From positions 1 to 64,000 of the forward strand of contig UQMI01000013.1 in assembly GCA_900542045.1 (NCBI GenBank): DNA of 64,000 nt. Reading direction: 5' to 3'. The DNA comes from an uncultured Blautia sp. GTDB taxonomy: Bacteria > Bacillota > Clostridia > Lachnospirales > Lachnospiraceae. Under the pieces are notes generated by a model, which saw only the letters and a program-made list of their open reading frames with translations, made no database searches and was not told the origin of the DNA. Shown one piece after another: positions 57,673-64,000 of this stretch. A program made the translations under genes and the position numbers. Within the stretch, counting starts at the first letter, position 1. Each line of letters starts with the position of its first letter.

Positions 57673-59340
57673 TCATACCTGAAAACAACTTCCTCCGATA
57701 AATTCCCGCAGGATGGAGTTGTGAGGCACAGCCTGGCTGGGTACCGGAACAAAATAATCAAAAAATTTCAGCAGACGTTTGGCCTCCATATATTCCGGTT
57801 CCGTTTTATCAATCCCGAACAGAAGCGGCTCTGCATAGACCTTCAGGCAGGCCAGCTCATAGATCAGAGCCGAATTAAAGATTTCATCTGCTTCTTCCTG
57901 ATATGGAAAAATATTTTCTGTCTCTCCTCTGCGCACAGACGGCCACCGGGCAATGGTTTCTTTTGCCGAGGTACCTCTGGTTCTGGCATCCCGGACGATT
58001 CTCCGGATCAGCCTTCCATCCGTGGTGGGGATACGGTTATGCTCATCAATGTTCAGCTGCGTCAAAGCGCTGATATAGATCTTAAATTTACTTTCTTCCG
58101 GAAGAGAATAGCTCAGTTTCTGATTCAAACCATGGATACCTTCCAGCACCAGCACATCCTCCCGGCCCAGCTGCAGGTAATTGCCCTTGTATTCCCTGTG
58201 TCCTGTTTTGAAATTGAATTCCGGAAGCTCCACACGCTTTCCGTCCAGCAAATCTGTCATATCCCGGTTAAACTGTTCCACATCAATGGCTTCCAGACAT
58301 TCAAAATTTTTCTCTCCAAAAGCATCCAACGGCGTATCTTCCCGGTTTTTGAAATAATTATCCATGGCGATAGGATGAGGTTTCAGACCATGGGCTGCCA
58401 GCTGAATGGAGAGCCGATGCGAAAACGTGGTCTTTCCCGAGGAAGAGGGACCGGCGATCATGATAAATTTCTTGGTTTTCTCTCCCGCAATCCGCGCGGC
58501 AATACTGGAAATCCTGGATTCATGCATGGCCTCCTGGATCAGCAGAACCCTCTCAATGCCTTCCTTTGAAATACGGTCATTCAAAGCACCTACCGTATCC
58601 ATCTGCTGCAGCTCTCCCCACCGTTCTGATTCCATCTGCACATGAAATAATTTGGGCTGGGGAACAAAGTCCGGTATCTTTGTGGGAGCCGACGCCTTTG
58701 GCAGCACCAGTACCAGTCCCTGCTCATAAACAAGCAGATCAAAATACCGTATATATCCCGTATGCGGCGCCATAAATCCATAAAAATAGTCCTCGAACTT
58801 TTCCAGGCTGTAAACATTTACACGGGATACTCTCCGATAGCGGAACAGTTTTTCTTTGTCATACATGCCATGGCGATGAAAACGTTCCACCGCTTCATCC
58901 GTTCCCACACTTTCCTTGACGATGGGAATCTCCTGCGCTGCCATCTCCTGCATTCGTTCTTTTACGCGGGCGGCAAAATTTTCATCCACCGTTACATTTC
59001 CCCTGACCGTAAAAAAGTATCCGGAAGTAACTGCAAAATGCAGCACTACTTTTTCCAGATTTTCTTTTCCCGCTACATCATAAATCGCTTTCAGCAGAAG
59101 CAGACAGGCACTCCTCTTGTAGGTTTTATGTCCTATGGGATCTGCCGTTGTGATAAAGGAAAGCATGCAGTCTTTCCGGAGGCGTTTATGCAGTTCCCTC
59201 AGCTTTCCATCAGTCATGACCAGAATGATCGGATCCTTATAGCTGCTCTGATGGTTTTTTGCGATTTCCTCATACGGAATCCCTTCCGGATAAAATTCTT
59301 TTTTTCCATCAATTGTCACACAAATCTGTCGTTCCATCAT
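57673..59340 (-). CDS. Nucleoside kinase (uridine kinase domain fused to TGS/ThrRS-like N-terminus)
   Basis: A 555-residue fusion. The first 60 residues are a TGS-like ubiquitin fold, and residues 60-190 resemble the ThrRS second additional domain (PIGHKTYKRSACLLLLKAIYD). From about 290 a P-loop uridine-kinase domain follows, with IMIAGPSSSGKTTFSHRL, the acceptor region MDNYFKNREDTP and DVLVLEGIHGLNQ. It is annotated in related genomes as a nucleoside kinase; the actual substrate is not certain. The start has AGGTGATGG; the next codon is also ATG. Confidence 0.9.
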   Translation of the reverse strand: MMERQICVTIDGKKEFYPEGIPYEEIAKNHQSSYKDPIILVMTDGKLRELHKRLRKDCMLSFITTADPIGHKTYKRSACLLLLKAIYDVAGKENLEKVVLHFAVTSGYFFTVRGNVTVDENFAARVKERMQEMAAQEIPIVKESVGTDEAVERFHRHGMYDKEKLFRYRRVSRVNVYSLEKFEDYFYGFMAPHTGYIRYFDLLVYEQGLVLVLPKASAPTKIPDFVPQPKLFHVQMESERWGELQQMDTVGALNDRISKEGIERVLLIQEAMHESRISSIAARIAGEKTKKFIMIAGPSSSGKTTFSHRLSIQLAAHGLKPHPIAMDNYFKNREDTPLDAFGEKNFECLEAIDVEQFNRDMTDLLDGKRVELPEFNFKTGHREYKGNYLQLGREDVLVLEGIHGLNQKLSYSLPEESKFKIYISALTQLNIDEHNRIPTTDGRLIRRIVRDARTRGTSAKETIARWPSVRRGETENIFPYQEEADEIFNSALIYELACLKVYAEPLLFGIDKTEPEYMEAKRLLKFFDYFVPVPSQAVPHNSILREFIGGSCFQV

Positions 59341-59417
59341 CCATCACCTATCCTTTTCCTGCATACCGATGTCCCGGCGGTCTTTCCGCATCTGCCGAGT
59401 ACTGCCTGGACGGTCTT

Positions 59418-60200
59418 TTACAATATCGTATAGGGTACCTGCACGTTTGCTGTTTTTACTGTCAGTTCCGGAAAAGCCCCGGTCAGTTCCTGTTTCATCG
59501 CTTCCATAAAAATATATTCCGTGCCATAGTGTCCGGCATCGATCAGCGCCATTCCCTCCGCAACTGTGTCGATTCCTGTGTGATGATCAATATCTCCCGT
59601 CACATATACCTCTGCTCCCGCTGCCAGAGCTTCCCGAATCATGCTCTTGCCGGCTCCGGTACATACTGCTGCATGTTTTACTCTTTTTTCCAGATCCCCG
59701 TAGACTTTTACATCCGTCAGCCCCAGCTGCTTCTTCACAAACAGGGCGCACTCCTTAAGAGACATTTCTTCCGGAAGCTCTCCGGTTCTTCCGAAGCCTT
59801 CTGCTTTCTCTCCGGAAATATCCGTAACCGAAAGAACCTCCGTATTCTTCAGCTGCAGATACTGCGCGCTCAGATCTGCCATTCCCATCACATCATAATT
59901 GGTATGCATGGCGTAATAAGAAATGTCCTTCCGGATCAAAGTCAGCACTCTTCTGCCGGTAACACTTTGATTATTGATCTTCTTCACCGGTGAAAAAATC
60001 ATGGGATGATGGGTCACGATCAGGTCTGCGCCAGCTTTTTCCGCCTGCAGGAGCACCTCTTCCGTCAGATCCAGAGCCAGGAAGACTGTGGATACTTTCT
60101 TATCGTCTCTGCCCACCAGAAGCCCCACATTATCCCAATCCTCTGCGTAGGATACCGGATATTGCTTTTCCATCCAATTCATGATTGTTTTACAATTCAT
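59418..60200 (-). CDS. Nif3-like dinuclear metal center protein
   Basis: A YbgI/YqfO-family GTP cyclohydrolase-like protein of 260 residues, of uncertain function. Conserved metal ligands are visible in VTHHPMIF, MHTNYDV, the C-terminal GDIDHHTG and DAGHYGTEY. The N-terminus CKTIMNWMEKQYPVSYAEDWDNVGLLVG matches the family. The ATG overlaps the trmK stop by 11 bases; no good ribosome-binding site is visible, so translation may be coupled. A 27-codon extension is rejected. Confidence 0.92.
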   Translation of the reverse strand: MNCKTIMNWMEKQYPVSYAEDWDNVGLLVGRDDKKVSTVFLALDLTEEVLLQAEKAGADLIVTHHPMIFSPVKKINNQSVTGRRVLTLIRKDISYYAMHTNYDVMGMADLSAQYLQLKNTEVLSVTDISGEKAEGFGRTGELPEEMSLKECALFVKKQLGLTDVKVYGDLEKRVKHAAVCTGAGKSMIREALAAGAEVYVTGDIDHHTGIDTVAEGMALIDAGHYGTEYIFMEAMKQELTGAFPELTVKTANVQVPYTIL

Positions 60201-60885
60201 AATACTGTAAAGCAGCCATAAGCTGCTCTTTCTCCTTTTCCAGTTCTTTTTTCCTGTTTGCTGCTGTCCTGGTTCCAGCACTTTCCAGCTGTACCAGGAT
60301 CTCCGTTATCTGCTGTTTTTCTTTCAGCAGAAACTGATGAAGCACCGGATCCCTCCGTTCCAGCAAAAGACCGCCATATAAATACTCTATGCCGTGCCGG
60401 TAAAAAGGATTCCCCGGTTCTGCAGCCATCATCGAATAATATTTTCCGTCTTCGAATACGATCCGCTCTTCAATGATACGCCTTCCTTTCGCTTCCAGGA
60501 AGCGGCGAAAATGCGGGATATCGGACTGTGGCTGCAGGATCCAGAGCGGAAACGCGTCAGCGGTATCGGACTCCCGCTCCAGGATCTTCTCCATCAGAGG
60601 TCCTCCCATGCCGGCGATCACCAGGACCTGTCCCTCCCCCGGCGCCACCGCTTCCAGACCGTCAGACAGTCTGGTTTCTATGTAATCCTCCAGGCCAAAA
60701 GCTTCGATATTCCTCCTGGCCCTTTCCAGGGGTCCCGGACGAACATCCACGGCGACTGCGCCTGGAATCCAATGATTCTTCAGCAGATAAATAGGAAGGT
60801 ACCCATGGTCGCATCCCACATCCACCACAGTTTTTCCCCTGGGAATCATATCTGCAATTGTCTGTAGTCGTCTTGATAATTTCAT
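60190..60885 (-). CDS. trmK: tRNA (adenine(22)-N1)-methyltransferase
   Basis: A SAM-dependent enzyme that methylates A22 of tRNAs. The 231-residue product has the Rossmann SAM motif TVVDVGCDHGYLPIYLL, AVDVRPGPLERARRN, LVIAGMGGPLMEKIL and QPQSDIPHFRRFL, followed by a C-terminal coiled coil (LLKEKQQITEILVQLES... KKELEKEKEQL) typical of TrmK. It starts 15 nt after rpoD and overlaps the Nif3 gene. The ribosome-binding site is weak. Confidence 0.94.
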   Translation of the reverse strand: MKLSRRLQTIADMIPRGKTVVDVGCDHGYLPIYLLKNHWIPGAVAVDVRPGPLERARRNIEAFGLEDYIETRLSDGLEAVAPGEGQVLVIAGMGGPLMEKILERESDTADAFPLWILQPQSDIPHFRRFLEAKGRRIIEERIVFEDGKYYSMMAAEPGNPFYRHGIEYLYGGLLLERRDPVLHQFLLKEKQQITEILVQLESAGTRTAANRKKELEKEKEQLMAALQYYEL

Positions 60886-60900
60886 ATGATTCTCTGCCTG

Positions 60901-62025
60901 TCAGTCCAGATAATCTTTCAGTTTGCGGCTGCGGCTGGGATGACGCAGCTTCCGCAGAGCCTTTGCCTCAATCTGGCGGATACGTTCTCTGGTCACATTA
61001 AATTCTTTTCCCACTTCCTCCAGCGTTCTGGCTCTTCCGTCATCCAGTCCAAAACGCAGACGAAGTACCTTCTGTTCTCTGTCTGTCAGTGTACTGAGCA
61101 CCTCCACCAGCTGCTCCTTCAACAGAGTAAACGCCGCCGCGTCTGCAGGAATGGGCACATTGTCATCCTGGATAAAATCGCCCAAATGGCTGTCCTCTTC
61201 TTCTCCGATGGGAGTTTCCAGAGACACCGGCTCCTGAGAGATCTTCAGAATCTCCCGGACACGATCTACAGACATATCCATTTCCTCCGCAATCTCTTCC
61301 GGGGTTGGTTCCCTTCCAAGCTCCTGCAGCAGTTGACGGGACACCCGGATCAGCTTGTTAATGGTTTCCACCATATGCACCGGAATACGGATGGTCCTGG
61401 CCTGGTCTGCAATGGCTCTCGTAATGGCCTGACGGATCCACCAGGTGGCATAGGTACTGAATTTATATCCCTTGCGGTAATCAAATTTTTCTACCGCTTT
61501 GATAAGTCCCAGATTTCCCTCCTGGATCAGATCCAAAAACAGCATGCCGCGGCCCACATACCGTTTGGCAATGCTGACAACCAGACGCAGATTGGCCTCG
61601 GCCAGACGCTTCTTGGCATCTTCATCCCCTTCTTCCATCCGTTGAGCCAGCTCGATTTCCTCATCTGCTGTCAGAAGATTGACCTTGCCGATCTCCTTCA
61701 GATACATACGCACCGGATCTTCAATGCTGATCCCCTCCGGAACTGACAGATCGATCTTATCCAGCTCCACTTCTTCCTCTTCATCCAGCTTCATATCATC
61801 TTCATCATCCAGGATCAGATCGTCCACTTCATTCCCGGTGATGCGCAGTACATCCACGCCGTTGGCTTCCAGATAGTCAAAGACCTTATCCATCTGTTCC
61901 GGATCCAGGGCAAAATCTTTGAAAAAGTCATTGATTTCCTGATACTCCAGAACATTTTTCTTTTTCTTTGCCAACTCCAGAAGTTCTGCCAGTTTTTCAC
62001 TGAACTTACCCATATTCATTTCCAT
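60901..62025 (-). CDS. rpoD: RNA polymerase primary sigma factor
   Basis: The housekeeping sigma-A/sigma-70, 374 residues as in other Firmicutes. It has a short region 1.1, an acidic linker ([19 protein letters not shown]), region 1.2/2 ([42 protein letters not shown]; the -10 helix [18 protein letters not shown]), region 3, and region 4 ([37 protein letters not shown]). The many -35/-10 pairs in this window are its likely targets. It lies 39 nt after dnaG. Confidence 0.97.
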   Translation of the reverse strand: MEMNMGKFSEKLAELLELAKKKKNVLEYQEINDFFKDFALDPEQMDKVFDYLEANGVDVLRITGNEVDDLILDDEDDMKLDEEEEVELDKIDLSVPEGISIEDPVRMYLKEIGKVNLLTADEEIELAQRMEEGDEDAKKRLAEANLRLVVSIAKRYVGRGMLFLDLIQEGNLGLIKAVEKFDYRKGYKFSTYATWWIRQAITRAIADQARTIRIPVHMVETINKLIRVSRQLLQELGREPTPEEIAEEMDMSVDRVREILKISQEPVSLETPIGEEEDSHLGDFIQDDNVPIPADAAAFTLLKEQLVEVLSTLTDREQKVLRLRFGLDDGRARTLEEVGKEFNVTRERIRQIEAKALRKLRHPSRSRKLKDYLD

Positions 62026-62064
62026 AGGTATTCCATCCTTCCATATATTATTTGTATTTTAACC

Positions 62065-63855
62065 TCAATCGAGGGAAATATGCAGCAGGTCCTTTCTTCT
62101 GCGCAGTTCCTCCAGCTTCTTCTTTTTCTCTGTCAGCTGCTGCAGACTTTTCAGATCGTCTGCAGCCAGACTGGCGGACTGCATATTCCAACTGTCTTCC
62201 TTGATCCGCAGGATCGTATCCGCGAACGCATGGCTGCGTTCCTCCTCCGATTCCAGATGGATCGACGCATTGAACATGGCTGCTACTTTTGTCTGCTCCT
62301 GGCTATCTTCAAACTGATTCAGCAATCTGGCCGGGTTTACTTTCCCATCCCGGTGCTGCTGATACAAAAGCCTTGCCACTCTCTGGTACAGCTCCAGCGT
62401 AAAATCCTCCGGCTCCACATATTTTTCCACTACAGAAAAAATTTCCGGTTCATTGACCAGCCAGGTGAGCAGCAGCTTCTGTGCCTGCTCTGCTCCGGAT
62501 TCCCGAACCATTTTCTTTTTTGGCGCCGATGGAGATACCGCCTGACGTTTTGGTATCCCGGAGGTTCCCTCCAGCGCCATTCGATTCACCATACGTCGCA
62601 GATCCTCAAAGGCAACCTGATATTTCTCCGCCATGGCCTGGATATAATTATTACGTTCCAGTTCATCAGGGAATTCCAGAAGCTTTGCCGATGCTTCCCG
62701 GAAAAACTTTGTTTTTTCCTGAGGATCCGACAGGTCATATGAACTGCTTAAAACCTCCATCTGAAACATAAAGCTGTTCATGGCTGTCTCCAGCCGCTGT
62801 TCGAAAGCCTGAGCCCCCTGGGCCTTGATAAATTCATCCGGATCTTTATAAGGCTTCAGACTTACCACCCTGGCAGAAATCCCTGCTTCCTTCAAAATGG
62901 GAATTCCCCGGATCGCCGCGCGAATCCCCGCTTCATCACTGTCATACAGGAGCAGTACCTCATCCGTATACCGTTTCAGAAGACTGGCATGTCCGGAAGT
63001 CAGGGCTGTCCCCAAAGAGGCCACCGCATTGGTAAACCCTGCCTGATGCATGGCGATCACATCCATATACCCTTCACAGAGGATCAGATATTTCTTCCGA
63101 CTGCTCCTGGCCGCGTGAAGCCCGTACAGATTCCGGCTCTTGTCGAAAATTTTCGTTTCCGGCGAATTCAGGTATTTTGGCTTGCCCTCTCCCATGACAC
63201 GGCCTCCAAAGCCAATGACACGGCTGTTTACATCCATAATGGGAAAGATCACACGGTTCCAGAACTTGTCATACATGCCCCGCTTTTCATCCACGTTGAA
63301 AAGCCCGCTTTCTTTTAATAACGTATCTCTGTACCCTTTTTTCTTCATATACCGATACAGATCATTGCTGTATTTATCTGAATAACCCAGCCCGAAATGC
63401 TTCATGGTCTCCGGCGTCAGTCCTCTGTCGGTCAGATACTGGTACGCTTTCTTTCCCTTTTCCGTCCGAAGCTGGTAATAAAAATACTGAGCCGCTTCCT
63501 TATTAATCTGCAAAAGAGCCGCTTTTTCTTCCGCCTGCTGCTTTGCCCTGGCAGAATATTCCATTTTTGGAAGTTCTACGCCGCAGCGGTCCGCCAGATG
63601 CTGCAGCGCTTCTGTAAACGTATAGTTTTCATATTGCATCAGAAACGTGAATACGTTTCCTCCCGCGCCGCACCCAAAACAGTAATACATCTGTTTTCCC
63701 GGTGTAACCGAAAAAGACGGCGTTTTCTCATTATGAAAAGGACAAAGCCCAAAATAAGAGCTTCCCCTTTTTGTAAGCTTCACATATCCGGAAATCACAT
63801 CGACTATATCATTCCTGGTACGAACTTCTTCTATAATATCGTCCGTATACCGCAT
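62065..63855 (-). CDS. dnaG: DNA primase
   Basis: It makes RNA primers at the replication fork. The 596-residue product has the CHC2 zinc finger (Cys38, His41, Cys59, Cys62 in LCPFHNEKTPSF...YYCFGC), the core domain (GYSDKYSNDLYRYM, FPIMDVNSRVIGFGGR), the TOPRIM domain (LILCEGYMDVIAMHQAG with the metal Glu; LLLYDSDEAG) and a C-terminal helicase-binding domain. GGAGGTTG precedes the ATG. It sits between dgt and rpoD, the conserved macromolecular-synthesis order. Confidence 0.97.
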   Translation of the reverse strand: MRYTDDIIEEVRTRNDIVDVISGYVKLTKRGSSYFGLCPFHNEKTPSFSVTPGKQMYYCFGCGAGGNVFTFLMQYENYTFTEALQHLADRCGVELPKMEYSARAKQQAEEKAALLQINKEAAQYFYYQLRTEKGKKAYQYLTDRGLTPETMKHFGLGYSDKYSNDLYRYMKKKGYRDTLLKESGLFNVDEKRGMYDKFWNRVIFPIMDVNSRVIGFGGRVMGEGKPKYLNSPETKIFDKSRNLYGLHAARSSRKKYLILCEGYMDVIAMHQAGFTNAVASLGTALTSGHASLLKRYTDEVLLLYDSDEAGIRAAIRGIPILKEAGISARVVSLKPYKDPDEFIKAQGAQAFEQRLETAMNSFMFQMEVLSSSYDLSDPQEKTKFFREASAKLLEFPDELERNNYIQAMAEKYQVAFEDLRRMVNRMALEGTSGIPKRQAVSPSAPKKKMVRESGAEQAQKLLLTWLVNEPEIFSVVEKYVEPEDFTLELYQRVARLLYQQHRDGKVNPARLLNQFEDSQEQTKVAAMFNASIHLESEEERSHAFADTILRIKEDSWNMQSASLAADDLKSLQQLTEKKKKLEELRRRKDLLHISLD

Positions 63856-63947
63856 GTTTCAACCTCCAATTCACTTAAACCTGCCGTCCGGTCCTGAAAT
63901 GGGATCTGCGGCAGCTGCCGGCGGCAATTTCCGCAGAAAACTGCCGT

Positions 63948-64000
63948 CTAATACACCTCCCATGACTTGGGAATATTGATTTCCCTGAATTTCGCCATGG
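63948..64000 (-). CDS. dgt: dGTPase-like protein, C-terminal end only
   Basis: The last 16 codons of a minus-strand gene run off the window edge and end in MAKFREINIPKSWEVY, followed by a TAG stop. This matches the usual C-terminal end of Dgt-family deoxyguanosine triphosphate triphosphohydrolases, and dgt commonly precedes dnaG in this family. The body is not in the window, so the name rests on the tail and gene order. Confidence 0.7.
   Translation of the reverse strand, partial: MAKFREINIPKSWEVY

Overview
The window is ordinary chromosomal DNA from an anaerobic Firmicute. The gene content points to the family Lachnospiraceae: pyruvate phosphate dikinase beside a PPi-type phosphofructokinase, a one-chain GlyRS, FabV-type enoyl reductase, the pheA-ppx-ppk order, split pyrB/pyrI, and the dgt-dnaG-rpoD-trmK-Nif3 order. 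I cannot name a genus. Most genes lie on the minus strand, as expected for one replichore arm of a Firmicute. I see no prophage, insertion sequence, CRISPR array or defence island.

Layout, left to right. 1-6 kb: ppdK, pfp and glyS, each with its own promoter. 6-17.4 kb: a dense minus-strand run that is transcribed as clcA, exoA, a GH13 protein lacking its catalytic residues, DUF5662, glf, a hypothetical gene, an M16C peptidase, era and recO. 17.5-24.5 kb: a sugar locus with a binding lipoprotein, two permeases and a GH31 glycosidase, controlled from a shared intergenic region by a divergent LacI-type regulator. 24.5-30.7 kb: DUF1292, fabV, dut, pnp, rpsO and a secreted SH3/NlpC protein. 30.8-41.2 kb: one long translation operon, rimP-nusA-ylxR-ylxQ-infB-rbfA-nrnA-truB-ribF, ending in a Na/Pi symporter. 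41.2-46.4 kb: a HAD phosphatase, then parE and parC. 46.5-49.5 kb, plus strand: a ferredoxin-fused aldo/keto reductase, a hypoxanthine-DNA glycosylase, tRNA-Glu(CUC) and a PHP phosphoesterase. 49.6-54.7 kb: pheA-ppx-ppk. 54.8-57.2 kb, plus strand: a CmpB-like membrane protein and pyrB-pyrI-psiE-like. 57.2-64 kb: rnpB, a nucleoside kinase, and the dgt(partial)-dnaG-rpoD-trmK-Nif3 cluster.

Two functional threads run through the window. One is information processing: translation initiation, RNA decay, replication priming, the main sigma factor and a type II topoisomerase. The other is phosphate and pyrophosphate handling: PPDK, PFP, PPK1, PPX, a Na/Pi symporter and a PsiE-like protein. Many sigma-A promoters are clear, with 16-18 nt spacers, as are many intrinsic terminators.

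I found no convincing new multi-gene system. The items most worth a second look are the apparently dead GH13 enzyme, a FabT-like operator over the fabV promoter, a large stem-loop in the pfp leader, an HD-like histidine pattern in the DUF5662 protein, and the link between pheA and polyphosphate genes.
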